DNA of 64,000 nt from Microvirga pudoricolor (GTDB taxonomy: Bacteria; Pseudomonadota; Alphaproteobacteria; Rhizobiales; Beijerinckiaceae), in assembly GCF_016892705.1 (NCBI RefSeq), contig NZ_JAFEMB010000005.1:1-64000 (forward strand). The letters are read 5' to 3'. Position 1 is the first letter of the stretch. Each line of letters opens with the position of its first letter. The translations under genes and the position numbers were made by a program. Shown here one piece after another: positions 1-9,811 of the stretch. Under the pieces are notes generated by a model. The model was not told the origin of the DNA and ran no database searches. It was given only the letters and a program-made list of their open reading frames with translations.

Positions 1-694
1 CGGCCCGGAGGGCCGGGAGCGGGTGGGAAACGCCATGTCCGGGAATGTCGCGTTGCCGCCCCTCCCCGGGGCGCTGATGCGCTCCGAGCCTCCCCCCCTG
101 GGGGGGGGGGGGGGGCTCCCCCCCCGCGTCCCCCGGTCCCGGCCCCCCCGGTTCCGGCCGACGGGGCTCGGGCTGTGCGGCCGGGGGCTGCCTCGGTGCG
201 GGTGGGGTCGCCTGCGCTGGAGGCGCTTGAGGCGGGGTGGCTTGGGGCGCCGGGCGCGGTGCGGGACGCTCGGCATCGGGCCCTGGGCCGGGACGTGGCG
301 CGCCTCCGGGTGCATCCTGCTGGCGCGGGGGACGACCGGGACCTCCCTCCGGGCCCCCAGGACGCGGAGCCTGCTCGCCCGCGCGCGGGCGGTCCGGCCT
401 CGGTCCGTCGGGGCCGCCGGGACGGGCGCCGGGTGCGCCGCCGCGTTCGCCGCCAGATCCTCTTTCGCCGGGACCTCGCTCTCCACCGCCACGCTCACCC
501 GGGCCGCGCTCTCCGCCAGGGCCGTCGGGACGCCGGCGCCGGGGCTCATTGGGGTTGTCGCCGGGACCAGGAGCCGGTTCGGCCTGGGCCAAGACGGTGT
601 TCGCAGGCCGGTCGGTCAGCTGAGCGGAGGCCGCCGTCACGGCCATCATGAGGGGCAGGGCCGTGCCTGCGAGGAGCAGGAGAGGGGAACGCAT
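1..694 (-). CDS. Proline/glycine-rich exported protein, N-terminal part, cut by window edge
   Basis: On the minus strand an open frame starts with ATG at 694 and stays open to base 1, so only the first ~230 residues are present. The first 24 residues (MRSPLLLLAGTALPLMMAVTAA then SA) look like a Sec signal peptide cleaved before QLTD. After it the chain is almost entirely Pro, Gly, Arg, Glu and Ala, with GERGPGERGG-like repeats around residues 60-90 and a Pro/Ala-rich stretch after residue 130. A GAGGA motif lies about 12 bases before the ATG. A run of 16 G at 100-115 sits in this frame, so the reading frame beyond it is uncertain. Rhizobial OmpA-family proteins can carry similar Pro-rich N-terminal regions, but the OmpA domain would lie outside the window, so this identity is a guess. 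Forward-strand frames here are shadows of the high GC. Confidence 0.6.
   Translation of the reverse strand, partial: MRSPLLLLAGTALPLMMAVTAASAQLTDRPANTVLAQAEPAPGPGDNPNEPRRRRPDGPGGERGPGERGGGERGPGERGSGGERGGAPGARPGGPDGPRPDRPRAGEQAPRPGGPEGGPGRPPRQQDAPGGAPRPGPGPDAERPAPRPAPQATPPQAPPAQATPPAPRQPPAAQPEPRRPEPGGPGPGDAGGEPPPPPQGGRLGAHQRPGEGRQRDIPGHGVSHPLPALRA
100..115. repeat. Homopolymer of 16 G
   Basis: Sixteen consecutive G (C on the coding minus strand) lie within the Pro/Gly-rich exported protein gene. On the coding strand they read as a run of proline codons. Such a tract can slip during replication or be miscounted by sequencers. Confidence 0.95.
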
Positions 695-887
695 GATTGG
701 ATAGGTCCTCGTCTGTTTTTTCTTCGATCAGGAGCCTCGACAAACCCGCTGTCCGTTTCTTGTTCCTTCAGGTAACGTTCAGGTTGGCCCGCGAGGACGC
801 CGATATACTTGATAAGACTGGAAAATTGGTCTCGCGATGACTACATGAAATTCTCGCAGATCTTCCCCTGGGCCCTGGATTCGGTGC

Positions 888-1619
888 ATGCAATGGACGG
901 ATGACGGCATCGTGCTCGGTGCCCGCAAGCACGGCGAGGCCAGCGTGATTCTGGAGGCGATGACCCGGGAGCACGGACGCCATCTCGGGCTCGTACACGG
1001 TGGGCGCTCGAAGCGGCTCCAGCCGGTGCTTCAGCCCGGCAATGGCGTGCATGTGACCTGGAAGGCGCGGCTCGACGAGCATCTGGGGCTCTTCCAGGTC
1101 GAGGGCACCGCGCTGAGAGCCGCCCACCTCATGGGGTCGCCCCTTGCACTCTATGGCCTTGCAACGCTGGCTCACGATTTGCGCGCCCTGCCCGAGCGCG
1201 AGCCCTTCGGCGAGCTTTACGAAACGTTGACCGTTCTGGTCGACCATCTCTCGGACCCGGATCTGGCGCCGTCCATGTTCGTTCAGTTCGAACTGGAGCT
1301 GCTCGCGGATCTGGGGTTCGGGCTCGATCTGACGGTTTGCGCCGCCACGGGCCAGGAGAACGATCTGATCTACGTGTCGCCTAGGAGCGGCCGGGCGGTG
1401 AGTGCGGGAGCGGGCGAGCCCTACAAGGACCGGCTTCTGAAGCTCCCGGGCTTCCTGATCGGGCAGAGCCGGGAGAACAGGCCGAGGCCGGAGGATATCC
1501 GGGCCGGATTTGCGCTCACGGAATTCTTCCTGCATCAGAACGTCTTCCTGGAGCGGGGGCAGACCCAGCCCGAGGAGCGGGCGCGCTTCGTCGCACTCGC
1601 GACGTCTGGAGACAGCTGA
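888..1619 (+). CDS. recO: DNA repair protein RecO
   Basis: A 243-residue protein beginning MQWTDDGIVLGARKHGEAS, the typical OB-fold start of RecO, followed by the conserved GRHLGLVHGGRSKRLQPVLQ segment. RecO works with RecF and RecR to load RecA on SSB-coated single-stranded DNA during gap repair in the cytoplasm. Length matches the family. It stands alone here, facing away from the exported protein upstream, with parC 64 bases downstream on the same strand. The ATG at 888 is chosen because it gives the family's conserved N-terminus directly. Confidence 0.93.
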   Translation: MQWTDDGIVLGARKHGEASVILEAMTREHGRHLGLVHGGRSKRLQPVLQPGNGVHVTWKARLDEHLGLFQVEGTALRAAHLMGSPLALYGLATLAHDLRALPEREPFGELYETLTVLVDHLSDPDLAPSMFVQFELELLADLGFGLDLTVCAATGQENDLIYVSPRSGRAVSAGAGEPYKDRLLKLPGFLIGQSRENRPRPEDIRAGFALTEFFLHQNVFLERGQTQPEERARFVALATSGDS

Positions 1620-1683
1620 TTTGTTTCTGATATGTTCTCATATCGGAATGTGACGAACGATTCGTATTTGAGGATTTTCATCC

Positions 1684-3930
1684 ATGGGTAAGACGGTCAC
1701 CCCGCCCTCCGGCGGGGAGATTGAGAACATCAATCTGAAGGACGCCCTGGAAGAGCGCTATCTGGCGTATGCGCTGTCCACCATCATGCACCGGGCCCTG
1801 CCGGACGCGCGGGACGGCCTGAAGCCGGTCCACCGGCGGATCCTGCACGCCATGCGGCTCCTGCGGCTCGATCCGAAATCGGCGCCGAAGAAATGCGCCC
1901 GCGTGGTCGGCGACGTGATGGGCCAGTACCACCCCCACGGCGACCAGTCGATCTACGACGCCCTCGTGCGCATGGCCCAGGACTTCGCCCAGCGTTACCC
2001 GCTGGTGGAGGGACAGGGCAATTTCGGCAACATCGACGGCGATAACGCCGCCGCCATGCGTTACACCGAGGCGAAGCTGACGGAAGTGGCGCGGCTTCTG
2101 CTCGAAGGCATCGACGAGGACGCGGTCGATTTCCGTGAGACCTACGACCAGACCAACGAAGAACCCATCGTCCTTCCGGCCGCCTTCCCGAACCTGCTCG
2201 CCAACGGCTCGCAGGGCATCGCCGTGGGCATGGCGACCTCGATCCCGCCCCACAACGCGGCCGAACTCTGCGACGCGGCCCTGTACCTGATCGGCCATCC
2301 CAACGCGTCGTCCGAGCAACTCGTCACCTTCGTGCCGGGCCCCGATTTCCCGACAGGCGGCATCGTGGTCGATACCCCTTCCTCGATCATGGAGACCTAC
2401 CGCACAGGGCGCGGCTCCTTCCGCGTACGGGCACGCTGGAACAAGGAGGATGTGAGCCGGGGCACGTGGAACATCGTCGTCACCGAGATCCCCTATTCGG
2501 TGCCGAAATCGCGCCTGATCGAGAAGATCGCGGAGCTCCTCCAGGAGAAGAAGCTGCCGCTCTTGGCCGACGTTCGCGACGAATCGGCCGAGGACGTGCG
2601 CATCGTTCTGGAGCCGCGCTCCCGCACCGTCGATCCGATCATCCTCATGGAATCGCTCTTCCGGCTGACCGAGCTGGAAAGCCGCATCCCGATGAACGTG
2701 AACGTGCTGGCGGGCGGCAAGGTGCCGAAAGTGCTCGGCCTCGCCGAGTGCCTGCGCGAGTGGCTCAACCATCGCCGCGACGTGCTCATTCGGCGCTCGA
2801 CCCATCGGCTGTCGGTCATCGACCGGCGGCTGGAAATCCTCGGCGGCCTGCTCATCGTCTATCTCGATCTCGACCGGGTGATCAAAATCATCCGCGAGGA
2901 GGACGAGCCGAAGCAGGAGCTGATGCGCGTCTTCAAGCTCACCGAGATCCAGGCCAACGCCATCCTCGACACCCGCCTTCGTTCGCTGCGCAAGCTTGAG
3001 GAGATGGAGCTCAAGCGCGAGCAGGCCGCCCTCCAGGGCGAGAAGGCCACCATCGAGACCCTACTCGGCTCCGAGAAGATCCAGTGGAAGACGGTTTCGT
3101 CCGAGATCCGCGAGGCCCGCAAGCTGTTCGGGCCCGAGACGGCCTTGGGCAAGCGCCGCACGGTCTTCGCCGAGATGCCGGACACCTCCGACATCGACTT
3201 CGCGGAGGCCATGGTCGAGCGTGAGCCCATCACGGTGCTCGTGTCCCAGAAGGGCTGGATCCGGACCATGAAGGGCCACGTGGCCGATATCTCGGGCGTC
3301 CAGTTCAAGGGCGACGACGCGCTCAAGACCTCGTTCTTCACCGAAACCACCGCGAAGATCATGGTGGCGGCCACGAATGGACGCTTCTTTACCCTGGAGG
3401 CCTCCAAGCTGCCGGGCGGCCGCGGCTTCGGCGACCCCATCCGCCTCATGGTGGACCTGGAGGAGGGCGCCGATTTCATTTCGGCCTTCCCCTACAAGGC
3501 GAACGCGAAGCTCCTCGTGGTGGGCACCGACGGGCGCGGCTTCGTGGTGCCGACGAACGACCTCGTGGCCAATACCCGCAAGGGCAAGCAGATCCTCAAC
3601 CTCGACGAGCCGTCCAAAGCCGTGGTCGTGACGGAGGTCGAGGGCGACACGGTGGCGATCATCGGCGAAAACCGGAAGATGCTGGTTTTCCCGTTGAAGC
3701 AGATCCCCGAAATGACCCGCGGCAAGGGCGTGCGCCTCCAGCGCTACAAGGATGGCGGCGTCTCCGACGCCAAGGTCTTCAAGCTCAAGGAGGGACTGAC
3801 CTGGAAGGACACGGCGGGCCGCACCTGGACGGTCGCCAAGGAAGACCTGCGCGACTGGATCGGCGACCGCGCCGAAGCCGGCCGCCTTCCGCCCAAGGGC
3901 TTCCCGCGCAGCAACAGCTTCGGATCGTGA
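1684..3930 (+). CDS. parC: DNA topoisomerase IV subunit A
   Basis: A 748-residue type IIA topoisomerase A subunit. With ParE it decatenates daughter chromosomes by passing duplexes through a double-strand break. The N-terminal breakage-reunion domain has [20 protein letters not shown] (about 38-57) and the catalytic tyrosine Y127 in AAMRYTEA. The C-terminal third is a shortened beta-pinwheel domain with repeats such as [10 protein letters not shown], and it lacks the GyrA box, which favours ParC over GyrA; the length is also that of alphaproteobacterial ParC. In the quinolone-determining region ([10 protein letters not shown]) the position that is serine in enterobacterial ParC is glutamine. 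A strong terminator follows immediately, so this is the end of a transcript. Confidence 0.95.
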   Translation: MGKTVTPPSGGEIENINLKDALEERYLAYALSTIMHRALPDARDGLKPVHRRILHAMRLLRLDPKSAPKKCARVVGDVMGQYHPHGDQSIYDALVRMAQDFAQRYPLVEGQGNFGNIDGDNAAAMRYTEAKLTEVARLLLEGIDEDAVDFRETYDQTNEEPIVLPAAFPNLLANGSQGIAVGMATSIPPHNAAELCDAALYLIGHPNASSEQLVTFVPGPDFPTGGIVVDTPSSIMETYRTGRGSFRVRARWNKEDVSRGTWNIVVTEIPYSVPKSRLIEKIAELLQEKKLPLLADVRDESAEDVRIVLEPRSRTVDPIILMESLFRLTELESRIPMNVNVLAGGKVPKVLGLAECLREWLNHRRDVLIRRSTHRLSVIDRRLEILGGLLIVYLDLDRVIKIIREEDEPKQELMRVFKLTEIQANAILDTRLRSLRKLEEMELKREQAALQGEKATIETLLGSEKIQWKTVSSEIREARKLFGPETALGKRRTVFAEMPDTSDIDFAEAMVEREPITVLVSQKGWIRTMKGHVADISGVQFKGDDALKTSFFTETTAKIMVAATNGRFFTLEASKLPGGRGFGDPIRLMVDLEEGADFISAFPYKANAKLLVVGTDGRGFVVPTNDLVANTRKGKQILNLDEPSKAVVVTEVEGDTVAIIGENRKMLVFPLKQIPEMTRGKGVRLQRYKDGGVSDAKVFKLKEGLTWKDTAGRTWTVAKEDLRDWIGDRAEAGRLPPKGFPRSNSFGS

Positions 3931-3937
3931 TTACAGA

Positions 3938-3970
3938 AGCCCCGCCAAGCGATTGGCGGGGCTCTTTTTT
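3938..3970 (+). terminator. Rho-independent terminator after parC
   Basis: A perfect 10-bp stem (AGCCCCGCCA / TGGCGGGGCT) with a 6-base loop is followed by CTTTTTT. It begins 7 bases after the parC stop codon. Confidence 0.92.
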
Positions 3971-3973
3971 GTG

Positions 3974-3994
3974 CCTTCCTCCTTGAGGGGAAGG
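3974..3994. repeat. Short dispersed hairpin, copy 1 (CCTTCC..GGAAGG)
   Basis: An inverted repeat with arms CCTTCC and GGAAGG just after the parC terminator. Related hairpins of the form CCTYCCC-GCAA-GGGRAGG occur at 9463-9484, 9718-9738, 17159-17178 and 18328-18345, always outside genes. The flank (GTCACGGAGTGACGGATGGG) is also typical of this family. Confidence 0.6.
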
Positions 3995-4054
3995 TGTCAC
4001 GGAGTGACGGATGGGGGTGGAGCGACTGGGTGAGTGATCAGCATGCTCTTACCG

Positions 4055-4135
4055 CCGTCATCCCCGGGCTTGACCCGGGGACCCACGTCTTGCGACGCGG
4101 GCGTGGGTGGCCGGATCAAGTCCGGCCATGACGGT
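4055..4135. repeat. Dispersed intergenic palindromic repeat, copy A
   Basis: This stretch contains two nested palindromes: CCCCGGGCTTGACCCGGGG and GGCCGGATCAAGTCCGGCC, bounded by CCGTCAT and ATGACGG. A closely similar unit in opposite orientation lies at 9561-9655. Nothing else of note is seen in the 3,971-4,257 gap. Confidence 0.75.
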
Positions 4136-4257
4136 AGAGGTGTATGCGCCGTGACGATCAATGGTGCGCTCTGACTTCTCCACCCCCACCTCGGTCGCTT
4201 GCGCGCCTGTCATCAAAGATTATGGAGAAGTCACGATGCGGGTTAAGCGCGGACTGA

Positions 4258-5004
4258 TCACTCGAACCGCAGCCACCCCGGCGCCAACAATCGCTCCTGC
4301 GGGGTGAAGCGCGCCTTATAGGCCATCTTCTTCGAGCCTTCGACCCAGTAGCCCAGGTAGAGGTAGGGCAGGCCCATCTCTCGCGCGCGCTCGATATGGT
4401 CCAGAATCATGTGGGTGCCCAGGCTCCGGTCCAAGAGCTCGGGGTCGTAGAAGGAATAGACCATCGACAGTCCGTCGCTCATCACGTCGGTGAGACACAC
4501 GGCCAGGAGGTCACCCGTGCCGCGCCCCGTGATGCCGCTGTCGATGCCCCGTCGGCGATACTCGATGATCGCCGTATCCACGTGGCTATCCTCGACCATC
4601 ATCGAGTAGTCGAGAACGGTCATGTCGGCCATGCCGCCATCGGTGTGCCGGGCGTCGAGATAGCGGCGAAAGAGAGAGTATTGGTCCGAGGTCGGCTTGT
4701 TCGGCACAAGGGTGCCGATGATGTCCCGGTTCGTCTTCAGGACGCGCTTCATGTTGCCGGACGGCTCGAACTCCCGCGTGAGCACCCGCACGGACACGCA
4801 GGCCCGGCAGGTGTCGCAGGCCGGCCGGTAGGCGATGGTCTGAGAGCGGCGGAAGCCTCCCTGGGTCAGGATCTCGTTGAGATCCCGGCCCCGGCGCCCG
4901 ACAATATGCGTGAAAACTTTCCTCTCCTCCTTGCCTGGCAGATAGGGGCAGACGGACGGGGAGGTGAGGTAGAATTGCGGCGGGTCGCGGGGTTGGCTCG
5001 TCAC
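4258..5004 (-). CDS. bpt: Aspartate/glutamate leucyltransferase
   Basis: A protein-arginyl/leucyl transferase of the N-degron pathway: it moves leucine from Leu-tRNA to N-terminal Asp or Glu, marking proteins for ClpAP degradation. Diagnostic parts are [15 protein letters not shown] near the start, the cysteine motif [12 protein letters not shown], and the C-terminal [20 protein letters not shown]. The open frame extends 11 codons further upstream to an ATG at 5037, but the family's N-terminus begins at VTSQPRD, so the GTG at 5004 (AAGG about 10 bases before it) is preferred, giving 248 residues. Bacterial Bpt and eukaryote-like Ate share this fold; the compact length and alphaproteobacterial motif support Bpt. 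Confidence 0.9.
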   Translation of the reverse strand: MTSQPRDPPQFYLTSPSVCPYLPGKEERKVFTHIVGRRGRDLNEILTQGGFRRSQTIAYRPACDTCRACVSVRVLTREFEPSGNMKRVLKTNRDIIGTLVPNKPTSDQYSLFRRYLDARHTDGGMADMTVLDYSMMVEDSHVDTAIIEYRRRGIDSGITGRGTGDLLAVCLTDVMSDGLSMVYSFYDPELLDRSLGTHMILDHIERAREMGLPYLYLGYWVEGSKKMAYKARFTPQERLLAPGWLRFE

Positions 5005-5112
5005 GCGGAATGCCTTGGATGAGAACCTTGAGCGCAAACTTAACGCTCAAGGATAACATTGGTCCCCGACACGTCCAGTCAAGGCATGCTGCGACGCGGC
5101 ATCACAGCCCGA

Positions 5113-5595
5113 TCAGGCCCGGACAACGAGGATTCCGGTGAGAAGATCGCGCACGAAGCGGCGGTCGCTTCGGGCGAAGCCCACGAGAATATCGCCTGCC
5201 CAGAGCAGAAAGGTCGGCGAGGCCACGTAGAACAGCAGGGCATGCACGGCCGCTGCCAGTCCGGACACCCGCCCGCCCGTGGAGGCATCCACGACCTTCA
5301 GCCCGTTCATCCGCATGCCGACGGTGGCCTGGGCCGGCCCGCCAATGGTGATGGCGTTGTAGAGCACGAAGGTCATCGCCATGAGCGGCAGGCCGACGGC
5401 GAAGAGCAGCCAACCGAATCCAAGGGTGACGATGCCGAAGATGAAGATCGCCACGCAGATGAGGCAGATCCAGAAGAAGATCACCACCAGGTCGATCAGG
5501 TATGCCCAGAACCGGCGCGATATGACGCCCTCCGTCATGCGCTCCAGTTCGTAAGAGCGCGCATCGATCACCGGCATGGTCGGCCCGCTGGCCAT
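5113..5595 (-). CDS. RDD family membrane protein
   Basis: A 160-residue inner membrane protein of the RDD family, whose functions are mostly unknown (some members affect ion exchange). The family signature is the short conserved block around residues 25-37 (ISRRFWAYLIDLVV), which contains the Arg and the Asp; three hydrophobic segments follow (about 32-58, 62-83 and 113-137). The Pro-Ala-Gln-Ala-Thr-Val-Gly-Met-Arg motif near residue 90 is also typical. It lies between ilvA (19 bases upstream in transcription order) and bpt (108 bases downstream), all on the minus strand, so it may be co-transcribed with ilvA. Confidence 0.85.
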   Translation of the reverse strand: MASGPTMPVIDARSYELERMTEGVISRRFWAYLIDLVVIFFWICLICVAIFIFGIVTLGFGWLLFAVGLPLMAMTFVLYNAITIGGPAQATVGMRMNGLKVVDASTGGRVSGLAAAVHALLFYVASPTFLLWAGDILVGFARSDRRFVRDLLTGILVVRA

Positions 5596-5614
5596 GGTTG
5601 TTCACTCCTCAAGA

Positions 5615-6856
5615 TCAGTAAGCCGTCTCCGACAACCCTCGCGCATCGATCCGCTTGGGGGCAAGACCGTCCTGTGCCAGGGCCTCGAAGATCTCTGATG
5701 TATGCATTCTTCCGCGCGTTTCTATAGTCACGTCGATGGAAACCCCTTTGGCGGGCACGTCGAGGAACAGGCGGCCATGGGTGACCTCCAGGATGTTGGC
5801 GCCCAACGCGCCCAGGCGGCTCGCCAGGGTCCCCAGGAGGCCGGGACGGTCGTTGGACGTGATCCGGAACGAGGCGATCCGGTCGTCCCGCTCCAGCTCG
5901 CGCACCATCACGGAGGCGAGGAGGCGCGCGTCGATATTGCCGCCGCAGAGGACGAGGCCGACCTTGCGGCCCCGGAATCGCTCCGGCTCGGTGAGCATGG
6001 CGGCGAGGCCCGCCGCGCCCGCGCCCTCCGCCATGGTCCGCTGCAGGGTGGCGTAATCGTTCACGGCCCGCTCGATCAGCGCCTCCTCGACCAGGATGAT
6101 GCTGGGTACGAGGTCGCGCACCACCGGCAGCGGCCGCTCGCCCACGGTCTTCACCGCGATGCCCTCCGCCAGGGTGGCCCCGCCGATGGGGAGGTCGGTG
6201 CCCCGCACGGCGTTCCAGAAGGACGGGTAGAGCGCGGCCTCGACGCCTACGATCTCGATGGCGGGCTTGACCGCCTTCGCGGCGACCGCAATGCCCGAGA
6301 TGAGGCCGCCTCCGCCGATCGGCACCACGATCTGGTCCAGGTCGGGAACCTCCTCCAGCATCTCGAGGCCGATCGTGCCCTGGCCCGCCATCACCTTGGG
6401 GTCGTCGTAGGGGTGCACCAGCACCAAGCCTTCCTCCACAACGAGCTCCCGCGCTCTCTGGGCCGATTCGTAAAGCGTCTCGCCGAACAGGATAACCTTC
6501 GCGCCATGGGAGCGGGTGTTCTCCGCTTTCACCAGCGGCGTGCCCTCCGGCATCACGATGGTGGCCGGGATGCCGAGACGCTTGGCGTGGTAGGCGACCG
6601 CCTGGGCATGGTTGCCCGCCGACATGGCGATGACGCCCCGGCGGCGCTCGTCCGGAGTCAGGCTTTCCAGCTTCACGACGGCGCCGCGCTCCTTGAAGGA
6701 GCCCGTCGGCTGCATGTTTTCCAGCTTCACGAAAACCTGTGCACCGGTCAGCTGGGACAGGCGCGGGGATGGCATGAGGGGCGTGCGGAGCACCTGCCCC
6801 TTGATGGTCTGCGCGGCTTGTCTCACGTCGCCGATATCGATGGCGTATCCGGCCAC
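5615..6856 (-). CDS. ilvA: Threonine ammonia-lyase with C-terminal ACT domain
   Basis: A PLP-dependent threonine dehydratase that deaminates threonine to 2-oxobutanoate, the first step of isoleucine synthesis or of threonine catabolism. PLP-binding K55 is in PTGSFKERGA, the phosphate-binding glycine loop is VPIGGGGLISGIA, and residues ~330-413 form one ACT domain (ITSNDRPGLLGTLASRLG), a regulatory amino acid sensor. The single ACT domain and 413-residue length match the TdcB/IlvA type common in alphaproteobacteria rather than the E. coli IlvA with two regulatory repeats. The frame is open much further upstream into the next gene; GTG at 6856 is chosen because GGAGG lies 5 bases before it and the family start follows. 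It is 26 bases after the permease gene. Confidence 0.92.
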   Translation of the reverse strand: MAGYAIDIGDVRQAAQTIKGQVLRTPLMPSPRLSQLTGAQVFVKLENMQPTGSFKERGAVVKLESLTPDERRRGVIAMSAGNHAQAVAYHAKRLGIPATIVMPEGTPLVKAENTRSHGAKVILFGETLYESAQRARELVVEEGLVLVHPYDDPKVMAGQGTIGLEMLEEVPDLDQIVVPIGGGGLISGIAVAAKAVKPAIEIVGVEAALYPSFWNAVRGTDLPIGGATLAEGIAVKTVGERPLPVVRDLVPSIILVEEALIERAVNDYATLQRTMAEGAGAAGLAAMLTEPERFRGRKVGLVLCGGNIDARLLASVMVRELERDDRIASFRITSNDRPGLLGTLASRLGALGANILEVTHGRLFLDVPAKGVSIDVTIETRGRMHTSEIFEALAQDGLAPKRIDARGLSETAY

Positions 6857-6882
6857 GATGTCCTCCGTTCGGATTTCGCCCT

Positions 6883-8241
6883 CTAGACGGGGCGTGGTGT
6901 CGATTCCCGCAGGCCAAGGAATCCGCCCGGCCTGAAGATCAGGAAAACCGCGAGCGCCCCGTAGAGAGCGATGTCCCGGCCTTCGATGGGAAGGTAAGCC
7001 GACCAGAAGGTTTCGAACAATCCTACCGCAACGCCACCCAGGAGAGCCCCCGGTATGGAGCCGATGCCGCCGATGATCGCCGCGATGAGCGCCTTCAACC
7101 CGTACTGGAAGCCCGCCGCGAAGCCGATCCCGCCATATTGGGTCACGATCAGGAGCCCGGACAGGCCCGCCATCGCGCCCGCCAGCGCGAAGGTTGTCAG
7201 CGCCAGCCGGCGTTCGTCGACGCCGAGAATCGCCGCCATGCGGGCATCGTCCGCGGAGGCTCGCCAGGCCCGTCCGAACCTCGTCCCCTGCATGGTCCAC
7301 AGGAGAACGGAGGCGGCCACGAGGGCGATGCCGGCGACGAGCAGGGAGACCGGCGTGAGGCTCACCACGAAAGCCCCGGATCGGGCCACCGGGATCGCCC
7401 CGGACCAGAGAGGCGGGAGCCAGACCGTGACGGGGCTTTGCGCCAGGCGCAGGAACTCCATGAGGGCGACCGACAGGCCCACCGTGGCGATAAGGCTCGG
7501 CTGGCTGCTGCGGGTCGTGATCCGGGTGATCGCGAGGGTGTTTCCGACGGCGCTGAAAAGCGCGCCAGCGAAGAGGGCTGCCGCCATCCCGAGCCCGAGC
7601 CCTACGAAGGGCGACGTGACCCCGAGCGCCACAAGGGCGATGGCCGCTCCGGCGACCGTGGCCGCCCCTCCAACCGCCGCCAACTCACCGAAGGCGAGAC
7701 TGATCCGACCCGTCAGTCCGAAGACGAGCGCATAGGCGACGGACAGGAGCGCATAGATGCCGATCCGGGGCAGGGCGGCGAGGAGCTGCTGGAGCGCGTA
7801 GGCCAGCCCGAAGGGGATCTCGGACGCGTCGACGCGCAGCTCTCCGCCCGGGTCCCCCGCCACGCCCTCCGGCGTCTCGATGTAGTAGCGCTTGAGCAGA
7901 TAGAGGTTGGCGCCGGGAAGGGGGCCACGCTCCGTCAGGATGCCTGTCAGCTCGGCCTTGTTGGGGGAGAGGCCATCGGCCGCGAATTGGCACAGGATGG
8001 AGCGGTCAAGAGGACGGCGGTTGGGCATGTCGACGGAATAGTCGATGCGCACGCTGCGGGGCCCCGGGCCGGCCTCGGCCCTCAGCACGGTGATCCGCCC
8101 GCCGGGATTGAGGGCCGGCAGGGCGGTCCGGCAGACCCGCGCCTGCTCGGCGTCCACGGAGAACCCGCATGCGGCGAGAAGGCTCAATCCAAGGAAGCAC
8201 AGGGCGAGACGCCCCATGCGCGCGATGCTGGCTCGGATCAC
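6883..8241 (-). CDS. LivH-type branched-chain amino acid permease with an N-terminal lipoprotein-like domain
   Basis: A 452-residue protein in two unlike parts. Residues 1-25 form a lipoprotein signal ending in the lipobox LLAAC (C25), and residues ~26-140 are a soluble, probably extracytoplasmic segment I do not recognise. Residues ~147-452 are a complete LivH-family permease: ALQQLLAALPRIGIYALLSV start, GRISLAFGE, eight or so hydrophobic segments, and the coupling loop FGRAWRASADDARMAAILG that contacts the ATPase. Ordinary LivH proteins are about 290-310 residues and lack the first part. No LivM, LivF, LivG or binding protein lies nearby, so it would need partners encoded elsewhere. It lies between hemB and ilvA on the same strand with gaps of 22 and 26 bases, consistent with one transcript. 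Confidence 0.85.
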   Translation of the reverse strand: MIRASIARMGRLALCFLGLSLLAACGFSVDAEQARVCRTALPALNPGGRITVLRAEAGPGPRSVRIDYSVDMPNRRPLDRSILCQFAADGLSPNKAELTGILTERGPLPGANLYLLKRYYIETPEGVAGDPGGELRVDASEIPFGLAYALQQLLAALPRIGIYALLSVAYALVFGLTGRISLAFGELAAVGGAATVAGAAIALVALGVTSPFVGLGLGMAAALFAGALFSAVGNTLAITRITTRSSQPSLIATVGLSVALMEFLRLAQSPVTVWLPPLWSGAIPVARSGAFVVSLTPVSLLVAGIALVAASVLLWTMQGTRFGRAWRASADDARMAAILGVDERRLALTTFALAGAMAGLSGLLIVTQYGGIGFAAGFQYGLKALIAAIIGGIGSIPGALLGGVAVGLFETFWSAYLPIEGRDIALYGALAVFLIFRPGGFLGLRESTPRPV

Positions 8242-8263
8242 GTCACGTGGGTGGGTGAGAGGT

Positions 8264-9358
<1,095 letters not shown>

Positions 9359-9462
9359 TCACATTTGAATGGATGTAAAAAAGGCGCCGATGTCGCATTT
9401 CCTCTTGGGGTGGCGAGGTCGTGAGAGGATTCTCCCTGTCCATGACAAGCGTGGCGCTTTTG

Positions 9463-9484
9463 CCCTCCACCCTTGCGGGGAGGG
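9463..9484. repeat. Short dispersed hairpin, copy 2
   Basis: Arms CCCTCC and GGAGGG around ACCCTTGCGG, followed by TCGAGTCGCGAAGCGACC. It belongs to the same family as the hairpin at 3974-3994. Confidence 0.55.
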
Positions 9485-9560
9485 TCGAGTCGCGAAGCGA
9501 CCGGGGCGGGGATGAAGACGTCGGAGCGGATCGTGAATTGTTGGAGCGCACGCGCCGCTA

Positions 9561-9655
9561 CCGTCATGGCCGGACTTGATCCGGCCACCCACGGGTCAAC
9601 GTCGCAAGGGGTGTCATCGGAGACGTGGGTCCCCGGCTCGAGGCCGGGGATGACG
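9561..9655. repeat. Dispersed intergenic palindromic repeat, copy B (inverted relative to copy A)
   Basis: Begins CCGTCATGGCCGGACTTGAT and ends in CCGGGGATGAC, the reverse complement order of copy A at 4055-4135, with the same two palindromic cores. The middle part (about 25 bases) differs between copies. Confidence 0.75.
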
Positions 9656-9717
9656 CGGCGAAGAGTTATGCCGCCATCGCTCACCCAGACGCCCCTCATC
9701 CGAGCGCGTCGCGCCCA

Positions 9718-9738
9718 CCTTCCCCGCAAGGGGAAAGG
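9718..9738. repeat. Short dispersed hairpin, copy 3
   Basis: CCTTCCCC, loop GCAA, GGGGAAAGG: a near-perfect 8-bp hairpin of the dispersed family, 73 bases before the downstream start codon. It might act as a transcription attenuator or simply be a repeat. Confidence 0.6.
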
Positions 9739-9811
9739 AACAAGCGCCCATCCGTTGACGCATCCCCCAACGCCCGTCTAAGCCCTTGAGCTGGGATAAA
9801 GGGAGCGCTCC

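Noticed and set aside
23-775. Long forward-strand open frames over the first 775 bases
   Set aside because: They are antisense to the signal-peptide-bearing minus-strand frame and are open only because of extreme GC and repeats; composition is Arg/Gly/Pro noise and no ribosome site is present.
1678-2805. 375-residue minus-strand frame opposite parC
   Set aside because: Shadow of the strongly conserved parC frame; Arg/His/Gly-rich with no domain.
6857-7300. Upstream extension of the threonine dehydratase frame
   Set aside because: Runs through the permease gene in another frame; the GTG at 6856 has a good ribosome site and starts the conserved domain.
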